DNA of 64,000 nucleotides from Streptococcus mitis. GTDB lineage: Bacteria; Bacillota; Bacilli; Lactobacillales; Streptococcaceae. The notes beneath the pieces were generated by a model. The model was given only the letters and a program-made list of their open reading frames with translations, was not told where the DNA came from and ran no database searches. The stretch lies in NCBI RefSeq assembly GCF_000722695.1, contig NZ_JPFU01000015.1, positions 62,001 to 126,000 of the forward strand. The letters are read 5' to 3'. A program made the position numbers and the translations under genes. Shown here one piece after another: positions 19,836 to 28,221 of this stretch (position 1 is the stretch's first letter; each line of letters starts with the position of its first letter).

Positions 19836-20132
19836 TTATTCAGCTTCAGCAGCAAACAACTCGATTGCTTTAGAATCAGCTGTAAGTGTGATGATAGCTT
19901 TTTTAGTTTTGTTAGTAAAACCAGTGTAACGTCCAACACGTTTAGCTTTTGGTTTTACGTTGATTGTGTTAACATTGGCAACTTTAACACCTTCGAAAGC
20001 AGCTTCAACAGCTTGCTTGATCAAAAGTTTGTGTGCACGAGTGTCAACTTCAAATACATATTTTCCTGCTTCAAGTTGAGCCATTGAGCTTTCAGTGATA
20101 ACAGGTTTTTTGATAACATCATACAAATTCAT
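19836..20132 (-). CDS. rplW: 50S ribosomal protein L23
   Basis: A 98-aa exit-tunnel protein and docking site for trigger factor and SRP. It begins [19 protein letters not shown] and contains [19 protein letters not shown]. It starts in overlap with the rplD stop (one base shared). Confidence 0.97.
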
Positions 20133-20755
20133 TATGCAAGAACCTCCTCGATTTTAGAGATAGCTGCTTGTGTGACAAGAAGTTTGTCGCTATTTGCGAT
20201 GTCAAGAACACTTGCAGTTGTAGCAGTTGCAACTTTCACATTTGGAAGGTTACGAGCTGAAAGAGCTGCGAATTCATTTCCTTCTTCAAGGATAACAAGA
20301 ACTTTAGAATCGATGCTCAATGCTGCAAGAACTTTTGCAAATTCAGCAGTTTTTGGAGCTGTAAATGAAAGAGCGTCTACAGCTACGAATTTGTTTTCAG
20401 CAACTTTTTCAGAGTAAACTGATTTAAGAGCTAGGCGACGAACTTTTTGTGGAAGTTTGTAGCCGTATGAACGTGGAGTTGGTCCGAAGACAACACCACC
20501 ACCACGCCATTGTGGTGAGCGGATAGAACCTTGACGAGCACGTCCAGTTCCTTTTTGACGCCATGGTTTGCGTCCACCACCTGATACTGCAGAGCGGTTT
20601 TTAACAGCGTGTGTTCCTTGACGAAGGCTTGCGCGTTGGCTGATGATCACATCAAACACAACTGATTCATTTGGTTCGATACCAAATACTGCATCGTTAA
20701 GAACAACTTGGCCAGCTTCTTTACCAGTTTGGTCAAATAATGTTACGTTTGCCAT
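20132..20755 (-). CDS. rplD: 50S ribosomal protein L4
   Basis: A 207-aa exit-tunnel protein. The tunnel loop [20 protein letters not shown] is intact; changes here cause macrolide resistance and none are visible. L4 is the expected autoregulator of this operon through the rpsJ leader, as known in other bacteria. Confidence 0.97.
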
Positions 20756-20779
20756 TGTGACTGATTTCCCCTTTCTTTA

Positions 20780-21406
20780 TTATTTACCAGCTTTAACTGC
20801 TGATTTGATAGTGATAAGAGATTTCTTAGCACCTGGTACGTTACCTTTGATAAGAATAACGTTCTTTTCTGGAACAACTTGTACAACTTCAAGGTTTTGA
20901 ATTGTTACGCGGTCACCACCCATACGTCCTGCAAGGTTTTTACCTTTGAATACGCGGTTAGGTGCAACAGGTCCCATAGAACCTGGACGACGGTGGTAAC
21001 GAGAACCGTGAGCCATTGGTCCACGTGATTGTCCGTGACGTTTGATAACACCTTGGAAACCTTTACCTTTAGAAGTACCAGTTACGTCAACAACGTCTCC
21101 AGCTGCGAATGTTTCAACTGTGATTTCAGCACCAACTTCCAAGCCTTCAACGTTTTTGAATTCACGAATGAAGCGCTTAGGAGCCGTGTTTGCTTTCGCT
21201 ACATGTCCTTTAGCAGGTTTGTTGCTCAATACTTCGCGTTTGTCATCGAAACCAACTTGGATAGCGTTGTATCCGTCTGTTTCAACAGTTTTAACTTGAA
21301 GAACAACGTTTGGAGTTGCTTCAATAACTGTTACAGGGATCAATTCGCCAGCTTCAGTGAAGATTTGAGTCATTCCCACTTTTTTCCCTAAGATTCCTTT
21401 TGTCAT
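20780..21406 (-). CDS. rplC: 50S ribosomal protein L3
   Basis: A 208-aa assembly initiator near the peptidyl-transferase centre. It begins [20 protein letters not shown]. The central extension [20 protein letters not shown] reaches toward the A loop. A 216-bp structured spacer separates it from rpsJ. Confidence 0.97.
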
Positions 21407-21478
21407 GAGAAAATAGTTCCTTTTCTATATTTTTTGTTCAAAAAGTTTTTAACGAGCGTTTTTTATGCTCAAGTCTAA

Positions 21479-21579
21479 GATACAAAGGGCGTCAAACTCA
21501 AAGTGAAAATAGGAAACTAACGCAGTGTCTAGCAGACACTAGGAAGTTTATCTTTTTCACACCGAGTTTAGCCCGTGTT
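21479..21579 (-). repeat. Long hairpin element B in the rpsJ-rplC spacer
   Basis: A near-continuous imperfect hairpin: GGGC/GCCC, AAACTC/GAGTTT, GTGAAAA/TTTTTCAC, AAACT/AGTTT and the tip AGTGTCT/AGACACT in nested order. It is related in sequence and order to element A at 15002-15107. It lies upstream of rplC inside the S10 operon. Confidence 0.65.
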
Positions 21580-21622
21580 CAATTAGATTGAAACACCAGC
21601 CTCTGCTCTTTTATATTTTAGA

Positions 21623-21931
21623 TTAAAGTTTGATTTCTACGTTTACACCACTTGGAAGATCCAATTTCATCAAAGCATCAACTGTTTTTTGAGTTGGGTT
21701 AACGATATCGATCAAACGTTTGTGTGTACGCATTTCAAATTGTTCGCGAGAGTCTTTGTATTTGTGAGTCGCACGAATGATTGTGTAGAGGCTACGTTCA
21801 GTTGGAAGTGGGATTGGACCCGCAACTTGTGCACCTGTACGAGTAGCTGATTCTACGATTTTTGCAGCCGCTGTGTCAAGCGTACGGTGTTCGTAAGCTT
21901 TCAAACGGATACGGATTTTTTTGTTTGCCAT
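21623..21931 (-). CDS. rpsJ: 30S ribosomal protein S10
   Basis: A 102-aa protein, also the NusE antitermination partner of NusB. It begins [20 protein letters not shown] and contains [19 protein letters not shown]. It is the first gene of the ribosomal block, behind the promoter at 22068-22096 and a leader of about 130 nt. Confidence 0.98.
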
Positions 21932-21984
21932 CTTTTTCTCCTTTTCGTCTATTTAAGATAATAGGCTAGCTCCACAAGAAAACC

Positions 21985-22020
21985 GACGCGGTGTTGCGTG
22001 GCAATGCAACCGAGCGTGTC
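21985..22020 (-). promoter_or_regulatory. Structured S10-operon leader (candidate L4 control site)
   Basis: The 5' UTR can fold a compact hairpin with stem parts GAC/GTC, CGG/CCG and TTGC/GCAA. It sits between the promoter and the rpsJ RBS. In other bacteria L4 binds a leader in this position to regulate the operon. Assignment to that function is inference. Confidence 0.5.
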
Positions 22021-22067
22021 GCAACCTCTTGCATCAAAGCTAAAGCTGTAATTTACAGCACCATAAT

Positions 22068-22096
22068 AGAATAACACAAAGCCCCTACGATTGCAA
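22068..22096 (-). promoter_or_regulatory. Promoter of the S10-spc-alpha operon
   Basis: Minus strand: -35 TTGCAA (22096-22091), a 17-bp spacer, -10 TATTCT (22073-22068) with an upstream TGT giving an extended -10. Transcription would start near 22061, leaving about 130 nt of leader. No other strong promoter is visible until 7063. Confidence 0.8.
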
Positions 22097-22174
22097 GGGA
22101 TTTGTTGCTGTTTTTTCGTTTTTTACAATGAAACTGTTTTCCTATTTTTTCTTTCTAAAATTACGGATTTTCTT

Positions 22175-22803
22175 CTATATAATTATTTGAGTCCTCTTGA
22201 CCTCAAATTTATCTTCTGATTGTTTCACGAGAATGTCCGCCCTTGACTCGGTTTCTTTATAGTAGTGTAGATATTGCTCCCGTCTCATCTGATGGCTAGC
22301 CAATATAAAGGATTCATCGCGATTTCTCACAGTCGTATCTCGAGCTAGCGCCGCTTTAATTCAGTCTCCTCATCCGTGTAAAAGCAGATGGTTTTGTCAA
22401 AGAGTTCTTTGGGTAAAAAGCCAACAGACATCCCTTCGACAATCAAAATCGATTTTGCTCCAGACAAGACCTCACTAGCTTTCCAAGGTTCTTCAATTGT
22501 TAAGATATCCATACCCCTCTGCAAGGCTAAGATATCTCTCTGCAAACTTGCCAATTCATGTGCCACCGGCAGACAAGCTGTCACCTTTTGGTCTAGCGCT
22601 TGCTTTGGTACTACCAGATGACGGTCTGAGGTGATATAAGGATCTGTTTCTAGCAAATTTACTGTAGTAGAATCTAAGGCTTGGTACAATTCCTGTGCAA
22701 AGGTTGATTTACCCGAAGCCCCATGACCGTATATCCCTAGTGTCCTGACTTTTCCCGTTTCCATTTCTGAGATAAGCTGGTCTATTAAGTCTTTTCTCTT
22801 CAT
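22175..22803 (-). pseudogene. Uridine-kinase-like P-loop kinase, frameshifted
   Basis: The first 152 codons are intact: MKRKDLIDQLISEMETGKVR, the Walker A GIYGHGASGKST, an LLETDPYITSDRH region and EGMSVGF. The frame then stops at TAG (22347-22345) after ETELKRR. Shifting by one base restores LARDTTVRNRDESFILASHQ and continues to a stop at 22175. A one-base deletion near 22347 fits. The missing part carries the conserved arginine-rich lid. It overlaps nrdG by 4 bp, so it belongs to the nrd operon. A sequencing error is possible. Confidence 0.75.
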
Positions 22804-23390
22804 TCTCTCTTCACCTGTTCATAGCTTTCTTTTCCGTCATTAAGCTTGTCCCAAATCACTACTTGCCCACCTTTGAGCGATTTTTGCACATCGATGATGC
22901 GTTGATTGGACGAACCTCGAAACTGGAGCATAAGATTTCTCTTAGTTCGGTCATACCGTCCATCGACAAGGATGTCAATTAGCGATAAGAGTTCCAATTT
23001 GTCTGGAGTCTCCAGCATCATTTCTTCCCAAGTGTAGCCCGTCCAGGACCAGATATCTTTGTCTGGCAATTCCTTTCGGATGCGTCTAACGAGAGGCAAG
23101 AGAATGCCCGTATTGAGAAAAGGCTCTCCTCCTAGCAAAGTCAAGCCTTGAACATAGGGCTGAGCAAGATCTGCCATGATCTGTTCTTCTAGCTCTGCAG
23201 TGTATGGAATGCCAGCATTGAAAGACCAAGTCGCAACATTATAACATCCCTCGCAGTGAAACATGCAACCTGATACATAGAGAGAGTTACGCACGCCTTC
23301 GCCATCAACAAAGTTAAAGGCCTTGTAGTCAATGATACGGCCTTGACTGAGTTCCTCGCTTTTCCATTCTTGTGGTTTTGGATTATTCAT
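22800..23390 (-). CDS. nrdG: Anaerobic ribonucleotide reductase activating protein
   Basis: A 196-aa radical-SAM activase that installs the glycyl radical on NrdD using a 4Fe-4S cluster. The CxxxCxxC motif is CMFHCEGC, near residue 42. YKAFNFVDGEGVRNSLYVSG precedes it and LLGGEPF follows. It overlaps the GNAT gene upstream by 8 bp. Confidence 0.95.
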   Translation of the reverse strand: MNNPKPQEWKSEELSQGRIIDYKAFNFVDGEGVRNSLYVSGCMFHCEGCYNVATWSFNAGIPYTAELEEQIMADLAQPYVQGLTLLGGEPFLNTGILLPLVRRIRKELPDKDIWSWTGYTWEEMMLETPDKLELLSLIDILVDGRYDRTKRNLMLQFRGSSNQRIIDVQKSLKGGQVVIWDKLNDGKESYEQVKRE

Positions 23391-23889
23391 TCGCTACCTC
23401 TATCCAATAACGCTCGACTCCATTACGAACATCCTCAATGAGACCTCCATTTGCTAGAATGACTGCTCTACTAGCAGGATTATTCACGCTACAGGTCACA
23501 AGAGCTTTCTTGATATTCTTTTCCTTAGCAACTTGCAAACCCTGACGGAGAGCTTCCTTGGCATAACCTTTGCCTCTTTCAGATGGTCGGATGGAATAGC
23601 CAATGTGGCCACCTTTTTCTAGTAGGAAGTTATTGAGGCGCAATCGGAGGTTAAGAAATCCAAGTGCTTGACCTTTCCCGGAAAAAGCTACTAACTGAAT
23701 TGCTGGGACCCATCCTTCAGGCAGATTAATCCCCATTTCCTGATTCTGATTGCTTTCCAACCACTCTTCATACACAAAGTTCTCTGTATCCCAAAATCCT
23801 CCATCATGGGCTGATTGGCTCTTTTCAAACTCTGCCATCAACTCTAAAACTGTTTCTTTGTCTGCTAGTCTTGGTCTGCGTAATTCCAT
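23383..23889 (-). CDS. GNAT-family N-acetyltransferase
   Basis: A 168-aa cytoplasmic acetyltransferase. The acetyl-CoA loop is SIRPSERGKGYAKEALRQGL (R-x-x-G-x-G/A), near residue 100, followed by the typical VNNPASRAVILANGG beta strand and helix. Substrate is unknown. It is embedded between the 46-aa gene and nrdG, an arrangement kept in streptococcal nrd operons. Confidence 0.85.
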   Translation of the reverse strand: MELRRPRLADKETVLELMAEFEKSQSAHDGGFWDTENFVYEEWLESNQNQEMGINLPEGWVPAIQLVAFSGKGQALGFLNLRLRLNNFLLEKGGHIGYSIRPSERGKGYAKEALRQGLQVAKEKNIKKALVTCSVNNPASRAVILANGGLIEDVRNGVERYWIEVANE

Positions 23890-23908
23890 CCTTACCTCCC
23901 GCTAAGAG

Positions 23909-23934
23909 AAAAGCGAGAGTTAACTCTCACTTTT
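23909..23934. terminator. Weak bidirectional hairpin / attenuator
   Basis: AAAAG-GAGAG-TTAA-CTCTC-CTTTT forms an 11-bp stem with one wobble. It overlaps the stop of the 46-aa gene and precedes the GNAT gene. It may lower distal nrd expression, but there is no long T tract. Confidence 0.4.
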
Positions 23935-24073
23935 ATTTTTTCTTATTCTTGTTTAAAAATTGTTCTCTGAGATTGAGCAAGCGTTCTTTCTTACCAGCTC
24001 CACCTTTAGAGTGTTTCTCGTGATAACGGGTCACTTGTGCGCGCCCTTTATCGTCTAATTGATATTTTCCCAT
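23933..24073 (-). CDS. Small 46-aa conserved protein of the nrdD operon
   Basis: A 46-codon gene that reads MGKYQLDDKGRAQVTRYHEK, continues HSKGGAGKKERLLNLREQF and ends in NKNKKK. It is highly basic (about one third Lys/Arg/His), with no membrane segment. GAAATG-type spacing gives a moderate RBS. It sits 11 bp after nrdD. I know of no function. The strict position between nrdD and the acetyltransferase suggests a link to anaerobic nucleotide reduction. Confidence 0.8.
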   Translation of the reverse strand: MGKYQLDDKGRAQVTRYHEKHSKGGAGKKERLLNLREQFLNKNKKK

Positions 24074-24084
24074 TTCATTTCTTT

Positions 24085-26298
24085 CTAATTTGTTACTTGA
24101 TGGCCAGCTATTTTAATCGTTGAGCCATTCATGTGTTTGACACGCGCAGCGATTTCCTTGTGACGGCCATTGACCATAGGTCGCGCTTGAGGATTACCTA
24201 GATAGCCACAAGTTCGTTTGACCACATCTACGGTTTTAGGGTCGCTATTGCCACAGTTTGGACAAGCAAATCCTCTCTCAGTTGGTTCAAAATCCCCCTC
24301 AAAGTCACACTTGTAGCAACGGTCAATCGGAGTATTGGTCCCTAGATAGCCCACGCGGTCATAGGCATAGTCCCAGACAGCTTCCAAGGCCTTTGGATTT
24401 TGCTGAAGAACTGGATACTCACAATAATGGATAAAACCACCTGACGCACCTGCTTCTGGATAGACTTTCTCAAAGTCTAATTTTTCAAACGGTGTTGGAT
24501 TTTTACGAACATCATAATGGAAAGAATTGGTGTAGTATTCCTTGTCTGTGATATCAGGAATAGAGCCAAACTTCTCTGTATCTAGTCGGCAGAAACGGTC
24601 TGTCAGACTTTCAGACGGTGTTGAGTAGATAGAGAAATGGTAACCATATTGATCCGACCACTCTTCTACACGGCGTTTCATATCGTGAATGATGTCTAGC
24701 GTGAGTTTCTTAGCTTCTGGATTGCTTTCCCAGCTGTTACCAAAGAAAACAGTTGCTACCTCATACAAACCGATATAGCCCAGAGAAACTGTCGCACGAC
24801 GATTCTTAAAGAGCTGGTCAACACTTTCTTCTTTACCTAGACGATGGCCAAAAGCACCGTATTGATACAGGATAGGAGCATTTGCTGGTGTTGCCTCTTT
24901 AGTGCGTTCGACACGATAAACCAGAGCATCCTCAGCGATATTCATACGCTCGTTGAAGATTTCCCAGAACTTATTCATGTCTCCTTCAGATTCAAGGGCA
25001 ATACGAGGCAGGTTAACCGTCACAACACCCAGATTCATACGGCCTGAATTGACCTCGACACCATTTTCATCCTTCCATCCTTGAAGGAACGAACGGCAAC
25101 CCATAGGCACCTTGAAGGAGCCTGTCAAGTCAACAATCTTATCATAAGATAAAACATCTGGATACATCCGCTTGGTTGCACACTCAAGAGCCAACTGCTT
25201 GATGTCGTAGTTGGGAGTTCCTTCCTCTAAATTGAGTCCTCTTTTTAGCGTAAAGATGAGTTTTGGGAAGATAGCTGTACGGTGTTCTGAACCAAGCCCA
25301 TTGATACGAATGTTTAAAATTGCCTTTTGAATTTCCCGCTCAAAACGACTAGTTCCTAGACCAAAACCTAGTGAAGTAAATGGTGTTTGGCCATTTGAAG
25401 TGAAGAGAGTATTGATTTCATACTCGAGAGATTGCATGGCATCATAGATGTCCTTTTGCGTTTTCTTCCAAGCGTAATCTTCCCGTTTTTCAGGTAAGAC
25501 CCACTCTTCCGCATCCTTGAGGTGTTTTTTGTAATTCTTCTCTGCATAAGGCGCCAAGATCTCATCGATACGGTCAGCTGAACAACCTCCGTACTGGCTA
25601 GAAGCAACATTGGCGATGATTTGGGAAATTTGAGCTGTCGCAGTCTGGATAGACTTGGGACTCTCTACCTCTGCATTTCCAATCTTAAAACCATTTTCCA
25701 ACATACCCTTGAAGTCAATCAAACAGCAGTTGGTCATAGGGGTATAGGGACTGTAGTCCAAATCGTGATAGTGGATATCCCCCTTTTGGTGGGCATTGGC
25801 TACATGCTTAGGAAGCATTTGCAGTCCGATTGACTTTCCAACAATCCCTGCTGTCAAATCACGCTGGGTGTTGAAGACATCGCTGTCTTTATTGGCATTT
25901 TCGTTAACAACCGCCTGATCTTTGTTGAGAAGTTTATGGATACTAAAGTTTATATCTGTCGCTTTCGAGCGTTCAAAATCCCTTTGTGTCCGATAAGTGA
26001 TATACTCCTCAGCCAAGGCATATTCTTTGGATTCAAGGAGTTCATGTTCTACGATATTTTGAATTTCGTAAATCTTAACCCCTTGTGGAAAGCGACTATG
26101 AATTTCTGTGACAATTCGCTCAGTCAGAGCATTGAGGCGTTTTTCGACTAAGGGTGTCACGTCCATAACCTTGTCTGCCGCCTTGTGGAGAGCTTTATCA
26201 ATCTTGTCCACATCAAATACAACACGTCTTCCATCTCGTTTCTCGACGAAGAGAGTTGGCAAAATTGTAATTTTTTCTTCTAGTGCAATCATATGCAT
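24085..26298 (-). CDS. nrdD: Anaerobic ribonucleoside-triphosphate reductase
   Basis: A 737-aa glycyl-radical enzyme making dNTPs without oxygen. The N-terminal ATP cone is KRDGRRVVFDVDKIDKAL (about 20-37). A zinc site CYKC...CPNC lies near the C terminus, followed by TCGYLGNPQARPM, which holds the radical glycine. The start is uncertain by two codons (ATG CAT ATG). It is first in the operon nrdD, 46-aa gene, GNAT, nrdG, kinase. Confidence 0.96.
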   Translation of the reverse strand: MHMIALEEKITILPTLFVEKRDGRRVVFDVDKIDKALHKAADKVMDVTPLVEKRLNALTERIVTEIHSRFPQGVKIYEIQNIVEHELLESKEYALAEEYITYRTQRDFERSKATDINFSIHKLLNKDQAVVNENANKDSDVFNTQRDLTAGIVGKSIGLQMLPKHVANAHQKGDIHYHDLDYSPYTPMTNCCLIDFKGMLENGFKIGNAEVESPKSIQTATAQISQIIANVASSQYGGCSADRIDEILAPYAEKNYKKHLKDAEEWVLPEKREDYAWKKTQKDIYDAMQSLEYEINTLFTSNGQTPFTSLGFGLGTSRFEREIQKAILNIRINGLGSEHRTAIFPKLIFTLKRGLNLEEGTPNYDIKQLALECATKRMYPDVLSYDKIVDLTGSFKVPMGCRSFLQGWKDENGVEVNSGRMNLGVVTVNLPRIALESEGDMNKFWEIFNERMNIAEDALVYRVERTKEATPANAPILYQYGAFGHRLGKEESVDQLFKNRRATVSLGYIGLYEVATVFFGNSWESNPEAKKLTLDIIHDMKRRVEEWSDQYGYHFSIYSTPSESLTDRFCRLDTEKFGSIPDITDKEYYTNSFHYDVRKNPTPFEKLDFEKVYPEAGASGGFIHYCEYPVLQQNPKALEAVWDYAYDRVGYLGTNTPIDRCYKCDFEGDFEPTERGFACPNCGNSDPKTVDVVKRTCGYLGNPQARPMVNGRHKEIAARVKHMNGSTIKIAGHQVTN

Positions 26299-26329
26299 GC
26301 TCTTTTCTAAAATGTTCTTTCTAAAAAGT

Positions 26330-26355
26330 ATTATACCACTCTAAAAAGAAAAATC
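26330..26355 (-). promoter_or_regulatory. nrdD promoter
   Basis: Minus strand: a perfect -10 TATAAT (26335-26330), a 16-bp spacer, and -35 TTGATT, which lies inside the promoter-proximal NrdR-like box. It is about 30 bp upstream of nrdD. Confidence 0.7.
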
Positions 26356-26407
26356 AATATCTTGTGTTAAAAATCCTAAAATTTTTAAAAATACACAAGA
26401 TATTGAT
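26352..26407 (-). promoter_or_regulatory. Pair of NrdR-like boxes that also forms a terminator hairpin
   Basis: AATCAATATCTTGTGT (26352-26367) and its exact complement ACACAAGATATTGATT (26392-26407), with centres 40 bp apart. Each matches 13 of 16 positions of the NrdR box consensus ACACWATATATWGTGT. The proximal box covers the nrdD -35. On the minus transcript of the upstream gene the two arms form a 16-bp stem followed by TTTTTCTTTTT, a good intrinsic terminator. Both uses are compatible. Confidence 0.6.
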
Positions 26408-26411
26408 TTTA

Positions 26412-27965
26412 TTATTTGGTTTTATAAACTTTAAACTCTGAATAATCTGTCTTTAATTGTTGGTAATTTTCTTTTAAAAGTGTTTCTACTTCAGACCAGA
26501 GCGCCACCTTATCATTCACCACAATCACCTTAGGTTGATTTTCTTTCAAATCATTGATCAAACTAGTTTTATTTTCTTCTGTATTCGTGTAGAGAAGAGG
26601 GGATGGGAAAATGGATCCAGACAAACGCTGGCTTTCTTTATAGATCTGAACATGGGAATCCCAGATATAGATTTGGTCTCCCTCGCTCGTCTCTTGTTTT
26701 ATTCTGTCCACTACTTGATGTTGTTCACTATATGAAGCTGGATGCAAGACAAAACGAGCTACAAAAGGAACTGCAATTAGATAAAACACTACTAAAATCG
26801 GTAAGTAGAGATTTCCCCTCATAAATTTTTTCCATAAATTTGGAACTTCCTCTCTTCTCCGACAACGAGCTCCTCTAGCTGAATGTTTTCCACGAATACT
26901 GGCCATCAAAAGAAGGAGTAAAAATGGAAGGATTAGAATCAAACGCGAACCGTGAAGAGGTTCTTGAGAAAAAAGCAACAAGGCTAGTACAAATAAGAAA
27001 ACAAAGCTAGCTGGTACTGAGATGACATATAATTTAGATGCTTTAGATTGGAACAAACCGAGAAAAATAAGAATGAAAGCTCCTAATCCAAAGGTTAATA
27101 GACCATAGAATAAAGTATTTTCTACTAACTGGGGGTTAGTAAAAGTAATCATAGAGGTAAATGGATACAAAAATCTACTTAAAGCCTCTCCAAAACCTCC
27201 TGAAATGATGACATAGTAGCCTAAAGGATAAAATAGGAGAGAGAAACCAAGTGCTGTCGCAAAAAATTGATAAATTCCATGTATAAAGCGTCCATGTCCA
27301 ATATTAAAGACCAATAAACCTACAGTTATCGCTACAATAAATAGAAGACTAGTTAGGGGTTCTATGAAAAATGATCGGGCCAAGAAAATCCCCAAACGTA
27401 AAAATCCCTTGTCATTATTAGGATTTGACAGATAGCCTGCTACTAAAGAAAAGCCTGCAAATAAGAATGGAAGAGCTAAAATCGTAGCATAGCCTCCTCC
27501 AAAACCAAGACCAGATACCAAAATATAAAATATCGTTAAAAGTTGCTTAGCTTGATCCCTTTGTCCTGTCAGATAGTCAGTTGCAGAAAAAAGGAAATAA
27601 CCTCCTCCTAAGAGGGCTAGCCATTCTACCAAGGCAAAAAGGATGCCTCCTTGGGTAATATAAAGTAGTAAATAATAAAGAAGACCTTGGCTAGCATAAT
27701 AACTACTGTATAGCTGTCCTCCCTGATGCAAAGCCCACCCTATATACAAATCCTGAGCCTGAGAAGGACTTACCATATCTAAAAGTAAAGGAAGCACCAC
27801 AGAAAAAACCGTCGCAATCGTACTTCCGATGATGAGTCTGAAAAACGGGAAAGCTAGGGGCTCTTCTTTTTCCAGGTTCGATTCAAGGTTCCTATCCAAT
27901 CTATTTTCAATTTCATTACTCTGTATCGTTTCGGATACTTCTTCGATTCTGCCATATACAGCCAT
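26412..27965 (-). CDS. Multi-pass membrane protein, GT-C glycosyltransferase-like, late-competence operon
   Basis: A 517-aa protein with about ten hydrophobic segments and a C-terminal extracytoplasmic domain of about 110 residues. After TM1, a loop with YIGWALHQGGQLYSSYYASQ resembles the first loop of PMT/ArnT-type lipid-dependent glycosyltransferases, but no catalytic assignment is made. The start at 27965 has AGGAG eight bases upstream; an ATG 18 bases earlier has none. It follows ccs4 by 36 bp, so it should be ComX-driven. Confidence 0.7.
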   Translation of the reverse strand: MAVYGRIEEVSETIQSNEIENRLDRNLESNLEKEEPLAFPFFRLIIGSTIATVFSVVLPLLLDMVSPSQAQDLYIGWALHQGGQLYSSYYASQGLLYYLLLYITQGGILFALVEWLALLGGGYFLFSATDYLTGQRDQAKQLLTIFYILVSGLGFGGGYATILALPFLFAGFSLVAGYLSNPNNDKGFLRLGIFLARSFFIEPLTSLLFIVAITVGLLVFNIGHGRFIHGIYQFFATALGFSLLFYPLGYYVIISGGFGEALSRFLYPFTSMITFTNPQLVENTLFYGLLTFGLGAFILIFLGLFQSKASKLYVISVPASFVFLFVLALLLFSQEPLHGSRLILILPFLLLLLMASIRGKHSARGARCRRREEVPNLWKKFMRGNLYLPILVVFYLIAVPFVARFVLHPASYSEQHQVVDRIKQETSEGDQIYIWDSHVQIYKESQRLSGSIFPSPLLYTNTEENKTSLINDLKENQPKVIVVNDKVALWSEVETLLKENYQQLKTDYSEFKVYKTK

Positions 27966-28001
27966 GTCGTTTCTCCTATTCAATTTATCTGTCTTAGTAT
28001 A

Positions 28002-28145
28002 TCAAAAAGACCTAGAATTGTCAGCTTGCGATGGCTGTTTGAGCGATTTTTCGCATAGTTTCACAAAGGTTTCAATTTCTCGAAATCGGTGTAAATGTGT
28101 CTGTTTAAATGTCGTGATATAGTTCAATTCCTTCTGAGTCAGCAT
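28002..28145 (-). CDS. ccs4: Competence-induced small protein Ccs4
   Basis: A 47-aa protein: MLTQKELNYITTFKQTHLHR, then FREIETFVKLCEKSLKQPS and the end SRSF. It is charged, probably helical, with no signal peptide. GGGGAG lies 5 bases before the ATG. A perfect ComX box is 22 bp upstream. I recognise it as the pneumococcal late-competence gene ccs4. Its function in transformation is unknown. An upstream in-frame ATG at 28202 would overlap the ComX box and is rejected. Confidence 0.75.
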   Translation of the reverse strand: MLTQKELNYITTFKQTHLHRFREIETFVKLCEKSLKQPSQADNSRSF

Positions 28146-28166
28146 CGTTTCTCCCCTATATCTCTC

Positions 28167-28174
28167 TATTCGTA
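28167..28174 (-). promoter_or_regulatory. ComX (cin) box
   Basis: TACGAATA on the minus strand, preceded by TTTT. It is the exact core recognised by the competence sigma factor ComX in streptococci. It is placed correctly upstream of ccs4 and the membrane-protein gene. Confidence 0.85.
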
Positions 28175-28221
28175 AAAAGCAAGAAAAAGAGGACTCAGTC
28201 ATATCCTAAGTCCTAGATTTC

